Notes under the pieces: generated by a model
What the model saw: only the letters and a program-made list of their open reading frames with translations
Told to the model about the DNA's origin: nothing
Database searches by the model: none
Shown: positions 11,400 through 22,484 of the stretch, in pieces
Layout: every line of letters starts with the position of its first letter
Position numbering within the stretch: the first letter of the stretch is position 1
Position numbers and translations under genes: made by a program
Origin: Ascoidea rubescens DSM 1968
Taxonomy: Eukaryota; Ascomycota; Saccharomycetes; Ascoideales; Ascoideaceae
DNA length: 64,000 nucleotides
Assembly (NCBI RefSeq): GCF_001661345.1
Contig: NW_017962934.1
Location: 62,001-126,000, forward strand
Direction: 5' to 3'

Positions 11400-11890
11400 G
11401 AAAATCCATGTAAAGTCTGCTAATAGGGGCTTAAGATATCTGAGCTGATATCCAATAATTGTTTACTACAAAGTTTCTACTTCTCATAATTGTTTTCGAT
11501 ACACTGACAGTGATTGGGCTGGTGACATCGATGATCGAAAATCAGTATGTAGTTTTGATTCCCAAATAATGAAAAACCATCTCCTTGCAACTCAAAAGCG
11601 CAGGCTTCAGTGGTGTTTCTGATTTGCGACCCTGAATACAATTCACTAGTTGAAACAGTCAAAGAAATCTGGTTCCTGATGCAGCCCTTTAGATATATCG
11701 GTGCAAATGTTAAAACCCCAATTATATATTATGACAACAATTTATCTATCGCCTTGGCTAGCATCTCACCAATCACTGAAACTCCAAGCTTATTTGAATC
11801 CGGTAGCATTTTATTTGAGGGTTGTGCAAAGTTGCTTTTACTCTTGCCAGAGATGATACTAACGTAGCGAAGCAAATATGTTCAATAAAT
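11400..11890 (+). pseudogene. RNase H relic of element D
   Basis: At 11,500-11,546 the sequence encodes YTDSDWAGDIDDRKSV, a nearly canonical copia RNase H opening with its DSDWA block. At about 11,715-11,800 a frame reads IIYYDNNLSIALASISP, equivalent to the IYCDNxSAIxLxxNP block. Together they fix the strand and domain. It is the best-preserved protein motif in the window. Confidence 0.87.
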
Positions 11891-11924
11891 TGCTAATACC
11901 TCCAGTGATCAAATATCTCAATAT

Positions 11925-13145
11925 GTTGCTTCAAAGATTCAGTTGTCGATAGTTTCGGTTTTGTTGGATCCGTCTCTTTGGTTTGACTTGCATATTATTG
12001 TTTGCTTGAATTCTTGTTGGATGCGCCACAGTATTATTGTATATTCGTTAGACGAACTGTGGTGTTAATATTTCTACAACGGAACCAGATGATGTATTAC
12101 TGGATACTCAATTTAATGGGAAGAATGTTTATGTTGCAATTATAGAGATCTTTCATTTTGATTCGATATGTCTATCTTTTGCTTTTTTCATTCATTTGCT
12201 CTCGTCCAGCTTTTGAATCTATACATGAGTCCATGATTGTAGCCAGAAAACTGGCTCAGCGAAAATGGTGTTTGCGAACAAAGAAACAGGCGAACTATCA
12301 AACAGGACTAACATCGTTCTTGACGAACAATCCAAATCAAGACTGCATGCGTCTTTGCTTCCAGAGTTGGAAGCCTTTTCCTGCTGGAACGAATACGGCT
12401 GTATTTCAATGCACTCATTTTTTTCATCCCAAGATGCTTTGTTATAGATTGCCGTGTTTGGAATTGGAACACGCTTTACCACGACTGTAAGCGGATACCA
12501 GGAGGCCATGTTTCGGATTTGCACCTGGTAACCTTTCGACCAACCACAACCATCCTTTGCCGGCTCTTTAAGATATTCGACTAGCATTTGAAGTTCCTCG
12601 GAGATCTGATAACGGGGATGAAAAGGGTTGCTTTGAGGCACTCCGATGTCATCATTTTTGTCCCTGGTATTGGTCACTGGTATGGTCCGGTGATGCTTTC
12701 TAATTTAAACGCATCACTTGTAAATGATGCTGGCTGGATGTTCCATGTTGTGTTTTCTTAAATACTCTTTGTCGTTCATAAAATATAGTGGATTGACTAC
12801 AAGATTTGTGAACCTGCCGGATGTCGCCATCCGGCATCTTCGTGTGGGTCACAGATCTGCTCACGTGACTGCCTGTCATCTAAGCCAGTTCTTTGTAGAA
12901 GGGCTTGGCAATATCGAGTAAGCTGTTTTGCGGTTATGGTTGTTGACCTAAGTATATTATGAAAAATTTGATCTGTGCACCCGGCTCACCACATTCCGTC
13001 CCACCTTGACTGTCACCGGTCTGCTCCAGTCACGTTCAGTAATTTAACCCACTCTCCAATAGTAGGGGCTTCTGACATCTTTCTCGGATTTCTTTTTGCG
13101 CTCCTGTTTGCCTCACTATATTGTTATGGCTTTGCTACAACAAAT
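11925..13145 (+). repeat. 3' LTR of element D with doubled core (family 1)
   Basis: A plus-oriented LTR after RNase H. It starts with the family LTR-start block near 12,050 (AACTGTGGTGTTAATATTTC), has the exact palindrome TGTTTGCGAACA at 12,269-12,280, and then two promoter-like cores at about 12,835-12,925 and 12,985-13,095. The second contains TGTCACCGGTCTGCTCCAGT at 13,011-13,030. Each core is followed by an AT-rich leader, and an ATG like that of gag lies at about 13,144. Then minus-strand RT of E begins. Longer than its relatives, partly because of the doubled core. Confidence 0.68.
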
Positions 13146-14144
13146 GGATCAAGAATGCCGAACCATGATATTGGCTGACTGACAGAACTCTAAACCCCAT
13201 ATCGTACTGATATAAGCTCTCCGCCTAAAGAAGCAATCGACCAATTCATCTGTGAAGTGATGACTTTAGAGCATCTTACTCTGAACCATTTGTTACAAGT
13301 AGCACCTTGTCTGGGTAGATCATCGGAGTTATAGCCTCCGAATTGAAGTCAACCAACTTGAACAGTTGATCCATCAGTCAAATATAAGTTTTCGTAGATA
13401 CCACAATACTGACTTTAGTTTGAGCTAGATCAAGTTTAACATGACAACTCTGATTTGCTTCAAAATCATTTGGTTTGAACAATGAATTGAAATATGATTT
13501 GACCCCTTTGTCCATTGCCGCTGACGATCCCGCAATACTATCATCATCCAGATATAATCCTTTCATGCGGCTGTTGTTTTTCCTTTAATGCAAACGGACA
13601 CCATGATCTGCTTGTGAGTCTTGAAACGCAAACAATTGAAGAGGCGTTAGCATGCTTTTTACCAACAAATAAAAGAATATTTGAGTCCATACGTTGCTTT
13701 GTGTGAGTTCCGTTCTTTCAGACGATATTGACCGTTCACAAATTCGGCACAGTCATTCATGTAAATGTTAGCGTCGATATCATCATGAAGAGATGCAGTT
13801 GTCATTTCCATTTAATGAACTATGAATGTCAATCGTTGTGGAACAGCATGAAGGGCTATGACAGTACATATGTAACTACCGCCCGAATCCTTTCGTATAA
13901 TCAGTACTTTCAAAATGAGAAAGCCCCTGAGCAGCTAGTCTATCTGCTATATATTTACCACCTGGTGCTGACTGTTTTGTAAATAATCAAAGAGTGGCAA
14001 CAGGATTCTTGCAGAGACAAAGTTACCTAACAGGTCATTACTATTACTATGCTTTGCCTGATGCTTAGAATGACAAGCAAATATTCGGATCAAATCTGCA
14101 AGACTTGTTTTGACAGAAGTTGCGTCAATAGAGGCAGCATCCCT

Positions 14145-14345
14145 TTATTTCTCAAAAAAACTGATTTTACTAGTATTGTTGAATTCAGTTGTAAAACATT
14201 CAAATTCATTTTCAATCCCATCAATTTCTTCTTGAAGAACTCTTTTGGTTAAAGCAAAGTAGTCCATCTCAGATTCAACACCGGTGTTATCCTTGGCAAC
14301 TTGAGCAGGACCATCCGCAGATCCAACAGAGTGCCTTGAATCCAA
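14145..14345 (-). pseudogene. Acidic integrase-RT linker relic of element E
   Basis: The 66-residue frame is rich in Asp, Glu, Ser and Asn (VGSADGPAQVAKDNTGVESE). It lies between the integrase tail and the RT start, where copia polyproteins carry a poorly conserved acidic linker. No enzymatic motif is expected or seen. A similar acidic stretch occupies the same place in I (29,480-29,700). Confidence 0.6.
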
Positions 14346-14588
14346 TTCATTGTGATCGGGACCATTTCTACCTTCATCATTATAGTCGAACTCAGTATAC
14401 TCATGATCTGCGTTGTAGTGATTCTTTCATGTATCTTTTGAAGTAATTGCATTACTGTTGAGTTTGTCTTTGCTAGCCGTGGACCGACTTCTTCTCGTAC
14501 AACCAGCAGCAATAGGTGTAGCTGCAACAGCACACGAAATTGTGGTGTCCATGGCACCAAGAAATGGCTCGTCAAAAGAATATCAGGT

Positions 14589-14951
14589 TTAAACATCGTG
14601 ACAAAAGGAAGTGACAGAAGCACGGCGTTTTTGAAAAGGGTACACTCTGTGGGCCGTTTTCATCATTTCGTAGACAAGACAAACACATTTGAAACTAGTA
14701 TCTCTTATTTTGCTTGGCTTGAATTGATTGGAAATATTTGCGTAAGAGCTACATCCAAAGATTTTCGACATAGCAGCAGTTAATTTTTTTTCCATGAAAT
14801 ACCTAAAAAGCGTAGTCGGAAGAGCCCCATGTATTGTGGTGAGCAAACTCATCAAACCCGCAGGACAGATCACTGCTTCATTCGACAGGTAATGAGGAAC
14901 ATCAGTGTTAATTGATGTTGTCTTGGTCTTTGTCATGATTCGCTTTTGCAA
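14589..14951 (-). pseudogene. Integrase carboxy-terminal relic of element E
   Basis: A 120-residue single frame. It contains KIFGCSSYANISNQFKPSKI, matching the copia integrase block RVFGCxAYxHIPxxxRxKL, followed by VCLVYEMMKTAHRVYPFQKR, matching CIFVGYxxxxKGYRLWDPxxxK. This is the longest readable stretch of integrase in the window and sets the frame for the weaker copies in A, B, F, G and N. Confidence 0.83.
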
Positions 14952-15637
14952 ACATTCAGCGATTGAATTTTAATGAGACTGATCGGAGGAGACATTTCAA
15001 GTTTGATTCCATCAGATTGACAAAAATATTTGAAACGCCTGAATGGAAACTAGTTATCAAATCTGGCAGGATGAGCTGCTTAATCCCATAGTCGTTGACT
15101 ATATCTAATATAATATACATATCTCGCAACAGCTGAAATTGGTGAAGCAATCAGAGCGTCAACCACATATTTGTAGTGATTATCAACAATAATGAGACAA
15201 TCAGGATTCTGATCAACTGATACAACTTGCATTGCGCAAAGAAGTTCCTTATGAAGATGATCAAGTGCAGCAGAGTCCTGTCTTGTAGCCGCCTTATTAA
15301 TGATTTTGGTGGCTTTTTCTTCAAAACAAGACTCACATTTTCAATCAGCAGCGGCAGAGATTCCATAGAGTTAGAATCTATTTTTGGCAAAAGTCACACC
15401 TGCGTGATCTAATAGATGATGCCTGCATGTAGCAGTACAGAGAACAACAAATCGGACGGCATGAATATCGTAAAGTCCTGACGCCGCTCCATTTTCAGGG
15501 AATGCACCAATGCAATAAACACAATTATCTTTCAAAAACGATTCTTGTCTCTTTACAGATTACTAGTGATATTGAAATTATATTTGAATCATCGGAGGCA
15601 TATTGAACATATTTTACGGATCCATTATTCAAATGGA

Positions 15638-16135
15638 TCACACTACCAATTTCATTGAGAAGATCAATTGTGTCACGGATGTCTTCATTATGCCTGGAAT
15701 AACGACATAAATTGCTACATCAATCACCGTTTGCAGAGATATGATGGGAAGCACGAAATTCCAAAAAGTACTATTTGTTTTGGTTATCAGGTTGCAAGTT
15801 ACTTCTAATGTGCAATGAAACACCGACTGATGATTGTTAGGGACACCCAAATCAGCAACAACAGCAGATGCATCGGCTCTAACTGACGATCCAGCTGAAA
15901 CAGGTAGTAGTGCGATCCACTCCCTTGCTAAATATCCCTTTTTGTGACAAAGATAGCCTATCATTCTTTTTTGTTTCAGTCTTTTGAATGGTCCCTTTGC
16001 GACAAAGACTAATGCTGTTGAACCAGAGGTTTCTGCAAATGGGACATCACCAAGAATGTTGACCAACATTGTTTCATCAGTAGATTTAGTTTTGTGAAGA
16101 TCGGCAGATTGAGTGTGAACCCTTCCAGCCCACAT
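15638..16135 (-). pseudogene. Gag tail and protease relic of element E
   Basis: The 165-residue frame, the longest in the window, joins the end of gag to protease. LKQKRMIGYLCHKKGYLARE resembles the basic stretch plus CCHC zinc knuckle (CxxCxxxGHxxxxC) at the end of copia gag, the nucleic-acid binding part. Farther along, STFWNFVLPIISLQTVID lies where the protease site sits in the other copies. The same gag tail region occurs in A (2,938-3,189) and G (25,696-25,935). Confidence 0.7.
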
Positions 16136-16684
16136 GATGTCCGAATCAGAAGCAGCATAGAGAATCGCCCCTCGTTGGTCAGCATTGTAGAACTTAAACT
16201 ACCGCATTAAAATTAGTTAAACTACTTAATCCAATCCTTCTTATTGGATATTGTCTTTTGCCACGTACCTAAAGAGGGGAACCTGGAGATAGTAATGAGA
16301 GGATGCAAACCACTGGTATCTTAGTGTTTTTCCATGTTAATCAAAGGTTGAAGGGGATAGCAGTCATTGTACACTACGGATTCCAATACGACTAAAATTA
16401 ATCGACCTGTATCCAACGTATGGCAAATCAAATCGAAGGAAACCTTAAATTAGTCCCCATTAACATCATCAGCCAAAATAGAACTTTATTTGATGAATCC
16501 TTGATGCAACAATCCAAACAGAGCAGGTTTTAAATTCAGGCGTGGAACCAATTCGATTAGCAAGCAACAGCAACTCCTTTTTGGGATTCTGGCTAGCGAG
16601 CATTCGCAATTCGGCCCATTAACAGATGTCGAATGTTGATCGTATTAAATTGAGATGAAGATCGCAATAAGAATGATGAACGTC

Positions 16685-17510
16685 AAAATAATCCGCCGGC
16701 CTCATCTGTAGAGAACGGCGTTACATCACGGAGAGTGACGAGCGCTGACTGGTGGCAAAAAGTGAGTAACAGAGTGGAAACGTTGCGGCAACTCACAACA
16801 AGATCAGCTCTGTCGCCGGGTTGGCCGACCTCTGGACTAACATGTCAATGTAGACAAACATTTTCAGATCTGCAAAGGACGGATCGCGTTGGCCGAGTCA
16901 TTACCAGGTGTGAGTGCCAGACATCGCCTCAAGAGATCTGCTTGCGGGCACCGCTCATCGGAACTGAATCCCAATCACGGCAGTCTAAATACCCCATTTT
17001 TTAGTGAGAATATTGTGTTGTCTTGAAATACCGCCATGTGCGACGCATTTCAAAGGGTCTTCTAACCAATGAAGGAATGTGCCATGGAGGGTTGGAGTTT
17101 TTGTCAATGAGGAACGTTACATGGAGAGCTTGTTTGCCTCTTGCGGTGTTTGCGAACACGGATTTTGGGCACCACTGTTCAGGCTACAATCTTGAGTCCA
17201 GTATCAAGTCAATTGCTAATCTAAAATAAGTTAGTAAGAGAGTCAAGAAAAACCCAAATATCTTCTAAATCCAAGTATTCCATATTACCAAGATAATCGT
17301 TTTGTAAAAGAAAAAGAAAGCCAGCAATGGATTCAAGCTCTAACAGTTGTAGAAGTAATATCATCGCACACAGTCAAACAAATGTATGACAGAACTGCGG
17401 TATAACCAACAAAAAATGAAAACGTCAATATTAATCAGTTGAAGCCAATGCAACGCATACCAGAAAAAGTAGAACAGTCGACAATTCAATCATCGAAGGA
17501 ATTGTTTGCC
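16685..17510 (-). repeat. LTR between elements E and F (family 1)
   Basis: A minus-oriented LTR. The core at 16,690-16,790 reads on the minus strand as TTTTTGCCACCAGTCAGCGC, with a decayed GGCCGGCGGATTATTTTG after it. The exact palindrome TGTTTGCGAACA is at 17,147-17,158. The LTR-start block near 17,345-17,375 reads on the minus strand as TGTGTGCGATGATATTACTT. It sits directly between the RNase H end of F and the gag start of E, with no second LTR. Confidence 0.72.
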
Positions 17511-17571
17511 ATATGTATTCACTGCTGCTCTAACGGCCTTTTGCAATAATGCAGCAGCACTACTTTTAGTA

Positions 17572-17904
17572 CTAACCCTTGTAAAAGAAAACCAACACTG
17601 CACAACCTTTTATCAAAAAGAATCGTGATTGAAATATGCTTGCAGTTTCTGTGATTGGTGGAGTTGATAGGGAAGAAAATAACAGAATTGTCATAGAATA
17701 TACCACTGGTCCTTGATCATATGTTCCATTATATTTGAAGACCTGCCTTGGAGCAGCATTGTATTTGACTGCATCGGTCAGAGAAATGCATTCAGCTTCA
17801 CAACTGACGATAGCCGCTGACGCATGCGTCTTTGAGATCCAAGTAACTGTAGTTTGATTAAAGAGCAATTTATATCCACCAACTGATTTTCGATTTCGAG
17901 TCAC
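17572..17904 (-). pseudogene. RNase H relic of element F
   Basis: The 110-residue frame reads KSVGGYKLLFNQTTVTWISK and then VSCEAECISLTDAVK, a close match to the copia RNase H blocks RKSTSGYxFxLNxxxVxWxSK and LSSxEAEYIALTEAVK. PITETASIF near the end is the decayed counterpart of NPVFHxRTKHI. The assignment is secure. Confidence 0.86.
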
Positions 17905-18591
17905 TGCAGCCCAATCGCATTCAGAGTATCCCCCTAACTCGATTGAAAAAGGCAGTTTTTTAATAAACAGTTATTCGGTTTGAGTTTTAACATCCCCTCA
18001 CCTTCTTAGCCCAAAATAAAAGGATCTTGCATGGTGACCCAACATTTCAACAAAGTTTGCGTGCAGCAGAAGCAAAATCGATACGGAAAAGATTTGCATC
18101 CAGAAGCGTCAATCCAACAATGCATTTGAAAGAAATGGCCCTTCAGCATCTGACGCATAGCCATCTGTTTAAGTAGCACTTTCAATGGTTGATCATCAGT
18201 TGTGATGGATGTCACCGAGAGTCATCCATTTTGAGCTCTTGATGCGCCATTCTGCACTTGGATTTCATACATCCCGACATCCGCTCGATTCTTCGAGCAA
18301 CGTCAAGTCTAGGAAGGCGACCCGGAATTACTCCCGGATCTATCGGATGATTGATTAGCTCATATTGAATTTCACCAGCTAAACTATTGCATCCGATGAA
18401 CCGGCAATGGCAAGACCAAACATTTATACTCGTTCCTTATAGTGGTGTCTGTTGGATGAATGAGAGATGACAGGATGTTGAGGTGATTTTTATCGAAACC
18501 TGAACAATGGAAGAACATTTAGCTTTATATCGTAGCAACGAAAATGAGAATGATTCATTCCATTAATTGATTTGTGCGACATCCAATTTTT

Positions 18592-18819
18592 CTAACCAAA
18601 TTTTCCGTTAACAATTGCGGGAGGCCGTGTTTTGTAAACTTCAGCTTCGAAATCACCATGAAAGGATGCAGTGGTGACATCTCTTTGATGAAGCTTGATC
18701 GGCCTTGATGCTGCAACAGCAGGAGGAACTCCAACTCCTTCATGCCTATTTGCTGGACTGAATGATCCACAATAATCAATACTTTGAAGCTGAGATAACC
18801 CTTGAGAAACTACTCGCAC
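18592..18819 (-). pseudogene. RT relic of element F
   Basis: The 75-residue frame starts VVSQGLSQLQSIDYCGSFSP, matching LVAQGFSQxxGIDYxETFSP of copia RT, then runs through AVAASRPIKLHQRDVTTASF and HGDFEAEVYKTRPPA, the LALAAxxxxxLHQMDVKTAFLHGDLxxEVYMxxPPG block. Both the order and spacing are right. It is the clearest RT stretch in the window. Confidence 0.87.
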
Positions 18820-20460
18820 CTTTTCAAAGTCACCAGTTGGTATTCACGTTATTGCTAACTCTTCACCACCACCGACAGAGATTTTTCAAAAGAAAAGATC
18901 AACCAAAATATAAATATTGTTTTATACCATTCCTTTAAACTCTATTTACAAGCATTTCTGCACATTGGGTCTGCAAGGTTAGTTTTAAGTAGTAGTAGCG
19001 GCATTAAGAGCAGCAGCCAAACAAGTGACAGATGACTTGTGCTTAATGGTATCTTTCGAATTAAATGAAAAACAATTAAGCCCAATTTCGATGCCTGTCA
19101 GATCTTTTTGACGAACATCTTCTGTTCAAGGAAGTTAGTCCATATCTGATTCAGCCCCACTGTTAGAATCAGCATCTTGATCAGTCTAATCTGCGGATCA
19201 CACTGACTGCTTTCAATGCTGGTGATAGTCAATGAGAGAGTCATTTTTCTCAACATCTGGGTGATTTCAAAATATTGATCATTCTCAATATAGTGATTTT
19301 TAGATGCATTGTCAGAAGCAAATGCAATATTGTTATTCTGGTAGTTAATAGTACTGGACAGATTTCTCCTTGAAAAGGCACCAGCACTACCGGATTCATC
19401 TAAGGTAGCATAAATTTCATGTTTTATTGGCAGCAAATGATGGCTGTGTAGTAAAAACTCTGGTTTCATGAAAGCGACAAAGAGAGCTGACAGGAAAATA
19501 CCTGATATACGGATTGTACAGTCTTTAGGCCGTTCGACTCATCTCTTGGCTATCAGAAGCGCATGAAACCAATGTAGCAACTTACTGCGTTTGCTTGATT
19601 TGTTTGCAGTTCAGAGAATATCCGGCTGATCCAAAATCCTTTAACATATCTGGAGACGATTTTTCTGCTTAAGATAATTGTAAAGTTGTTGACAAAACAT
19701 GGCCATGCATCCTGAGAATTAAAAATGTCAAAGACACTGCAAACAGCACACGTCAGATTTTCATTCTGCAAGTAATCTAGAACATTTACTTTAATATCAT
19801 TGACCAGTCATTGTCTTAATTGATCGGGGGCATGGATCGGGGATTCCATTTGATCAGGCTCATAAGCAACAGACTTTTCTTCTTTGATTCTTTCAGATTT
19901 ACAAACATCTTTGAAAGGTTGGTCGAGATCACATTATCGGAGTAGACAGTAAAAACCGTATTATGCAATATATTTTGTTTCAATAGACTATAGTAAGCTA
20001 CCGGCCAACACCTAATGTTTGGTTATTAGTCGGAGCAGCGACATGGTTTTTTGAGTAATCATCATCAATGCATAGAAGATTCAATCTCTCGTCATCAGCA
20101 ACAACAGGCGTTGGCCCTACAGTGTCACCGTGAGAATTCTTTATAGCAGCGGTGACGTGTGTAACAAACGACCTATTAGTAATTGAAGTGGCGTATCTGG
20201 TCGGATAATACTCAGATTTCAAACCAGCAGCAAGTGGCTAATCTATTGAATCAGCATGGATTCCGGCCATATCGCTTGCAACATTGTGACCTCCATGAAC
20301 AGATCCGTCATGCCCATTTGTAGTAATTAACGCAACAGCAGATGAGATAACGAACCACTCATAATGTGGTGACGCTGCTCCTTTGAAGCCGTGACCACAG
20401 ACAAATTCGCAGAACGAACTTTGAATGAACAGCGGGGATCTTTATTTGTAGCAAGTGCCT

Positions 20461-20676
20461 TTAAAAATAAATTTGCAACATTGGACGCATAAGACCATAT
20501 TCCAATAATATGCGACTCAAGGGCGTCACAGCCCCAAATCGTTTGATTTCAACCACACTGTCACCAATATCATTAATCTGACCTGAATGACAAATTAATT
20601 CGCTGAACCAAATATTGTTAGCGGAGATATTTTGGGAAGCACCAAAATCAAAATACAACCGTTTGCAATTGAACAT
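20461..20676 (-). pseudogene. Protease relic of element F
   Basis: The frame opens MFNCKRLYFDFGASQNISAN, the family 1 protease active-site block, close to the copia DSGAxxHI motif. VVEIKRFGAVTPLSRILLEY follows where the flap lies. The gag tail is upstream on the minus strand and integrase is downstream, as expected. Confidence 0.78.
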
Positions 20677-21529
20677 CAGCTAGCTAATTACCTTGAACGA
20701 CAAAACAAACAGTGACTGTTCAACATCCAGAGCATGCAGGACTAGTACGGTGGTAAAAGCATCAGCCGCAAGTGAAAATCCAGCAAAAGCTGGCCTCTGT
20801 CCCAATCATTTAGTAACCAAATTTCCATTTAAGCCACAACGACAGCATCTCGTTTTTAATCGTGTTGGCTTTTTGACCGGCTCTTTACCAAATGAAGTTG
20901 TCGCCGTGGATCCTGGGCTACCAAGAACTGCTCTTACACCAAAATAATTGAGCAAACCCTGGCATCAATAAATGAAATCAAGTAAAATTGGGGAAATTAA
21001 TTCAGATCCTTTTGCACGTACGTGGGATTCAAAACAAAGCAAGCATGGAGATTCACAGCAACTTCATCAGTATTGTCGACCTTGAGAATATCGCAATAGA
21101 ATTTATTAAAGTATTTAATGAAATCCTTTAATTCAGTAATCTATTTCGCCAGTTACTATCAATGAATGTCCTGGCTTTAAAGGTCGCAGATTGGAAGCAA
21201 ATCGTACCTTGAAGCATCTAGAAGTTATCCAATACTTGACGGCCACGCCTTTCATTGTAAAGCAACTTTTGCCATTCAGCTGGATTTAATCCGCCTGTAA
21301 CCAACCTATTCCAAATGAACTCCAATCAACATTCGTTTTGGCTTAATCGTCAACACCATCAAGATTGACATCTTGTCCGATAAGGACTTGGGCCAACGGA
21401 TTGAATTAACCAACTTTGTGATTCAAGGCAGAAACCCAAGTAGAAATGTAAGGCCTATCAATTAGGTATTCCCAATCACGCAGCGATGATTCTCGAATTT
21501 GGCGGATATCTATGCAGGAAATCCATCAT

Positions 21530-22480
21530 AAAATATCAAGGTAAAGACGTAGGTAAGAAAAAACGACGGAGCAGACAAGACCTGCCCCGCTTATTGAGCA
21601 AAACAACGTTAGTTGACAGAGCGTCACCGGAGCAGACCATTTAGCGAGCCCGAGAAGCTGAATGAATTCAACGGGATGCTTCCGGCAGCCTTATCAACTG
21701 GTATTGGTTTTGGCGAACACATGATGATATATTAATGTAAAGCACTATATTGGAATAAAGAACAGATGAGACATGACCACTTTTTTTAAATGGAACTGCG
21801 TTGGATCACTGAGTGACAGGGAAGCGTACCGGTCATATCGTAGGTGAGTCGGAATGAAGACATCCGGGAGCCTTCCATCAGCCGCCGTTGACTCACTGAC
21901 CAGTTGTGAAAGAAGCAGGTCGGTGCAGTTTCACATTTGACTGATCTTGCAAGCGATTGATATCTTTTGGACAGCGGCTACTTGGTGGAGTGCGAATCGT
22001 GGTCTTTAGATTTCGGCTCACGGGCGCAGTGAGGTGAGTTCAAATCTCAGTCACTGGTTTCCAAAAGAAACCATTTTGAGGTGAGTTAATTGACTGAGTT
22101 TGAAATACTGTAATGTCTGTTGCACTCAGAAGGATTTTCTAACGTTGATGCAATAAGGCATGGGCACTGATTGTTTTGGGCTAGCAGAAAGTTACGGCGC
22201 CAGTTCGTTAGTTAGCTGGTTCGTTTGTTTGCGAACACCGATTTTTCGCAGCAGCTATTCAGCCTCTAATCAATGACATTTATATATCATTAACCGCAAA
22301 ACCAATAGAAGAATAAATGAATTTTGGAATGAACAAATAAAATGAGAATTATAGTGCTTTGTAATACCAGCTTAAAGATTTTTGAAATTAAATCGAACAT
22401 TAATAACAAAACAAGCCTATTCTTGGTGAGGATATCATCTGCACTGTCGGTCTGAAATATATAAATCAATACCGACGATT
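21530..22480 (-). repeat. LTR between elements F and G with doubled core and leader
   Basis: A minus-oriented LTR with two complete core-plus-leader modules. The inner core is at 21,570-21,695 (minus strand AATGGTCTGCTCCGGTGACG) with its leader at 21,530-21,560. The outer core is at 21,780-21,935 (minus strand GACCGGTACGCTTCCCTGTC) with an AT-rich leader at 21,725-21,760. The exact palindrome TGTTTGCGAACA is at 22,226-22,237 and the LTR-start block near 22,425-22,445. It separates F gag from G RNase H. Confidence 0.72.
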
Positions 22481-22484
22481 ATTA

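Larger units (their letters stand above)
7905..11920 (+). mobile_element. Element D: copia family 1 fossil body
   Basis: A plus-strand copia body with all pol domains in order. Gag runs about 7,930-8,640. Protease is at 8,651-8,977, integrase about 9,000-9,750, an undetermined spacer and acidic linker 9,800-10,360, RT 10,381-11,350 and RNase H 11,400-11,890. Diagnostic islands are NSGASQQISAN (protease), TSNWHQRLE (integrase zinc region start), ESHQNGFIECWQRRIKT (integrase core end), VGCRWVLTLKS and VHRDIDPKNYMKLPAGF (RT), and YTDSDWAGDIDDRKSV (RNase H). It is the most legible family 1 copy. It is still broken, with dozens of breaks, and old. Confidence 0.88.
13190..16680 (-). mobile_element. 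Element E: copia family 1 fossil body
   Basis: A minus-strand copia body. From its 5' side: gag from about 16,640, a gag tail with a zinc-knuckle-like YLCHKKGYLAREW and protease at 15,560-16,135, integrase about 14,589-15,500, acidic linker 14,145-14,560, and RT 13,190-14,050. RT islands include TASLHDDIDANIYMNDCAEF (the DVKxAFLxGDIDxxIYM block). RNase H was not recognised; RT meets the 3' LTR of D near 13,190. It is broken, with dozens of breaks, and old. Two of its domains keep unusually long single frames (14,589-14,951 and 15,638-16,135). Confidence 0.84.
17515..21560 (-). mobile_element. Element F: copia family 1 fossil body
   Basis: A minus-strand copia body of about 4.05 kb with every domain represented. 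Gag runs about 20,700-21,560, protease 20,461-20,676 (LYFDFGASQNISANN), integrase about 19,550-20,400, acidic linker about 19,098-19,400, RT about 18,000-19,030, RNase H 17,572-17,990. The RT frame at 18,592-18,819 and the RNase H frame at 17,572-17,904 are both long and in the true frame. It lies between two shared LTRs (16,685-17,510 and 21,565-22,480). It is broken, with dozens of breaks, and old. Confidence 0.87.

Noticed and set aside
12219-12677. 152-residue minus-strand frame that at first looked like a host exon
   Set aside because: It lies wholly in the U3 of the 3' LTR of D, antisense to the element, and contains the LTR palindrome at 12,269-12,280. The matching LTR regions at 17,000-17,200 and 22,100-22,250 align with it.
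14249-14623. 124-residue minus-strand frame, Leu-rich
   Set aside because: It is an off-frame shadow of the integrase-RT linker of E; the acidic frame at 14,145-14,345 is the plausible one.
16870-16990. tRNA-Leu-like stretch with GTTGGCCGAGT and a CTCAAGA loop
   Set aside because: Stems do not pair and the spacing of the boxes is wrong; it aligns with other family 1 LTRs.
21985-22060. B-box-like GAGTTCAAATCTCAGTCAC suggesting a tRNA or SINE
   Set aside because: No cloverleaf can be formed and the sequence is inside the F/G LTR, with a related stretch in the J LTR near 31,990.
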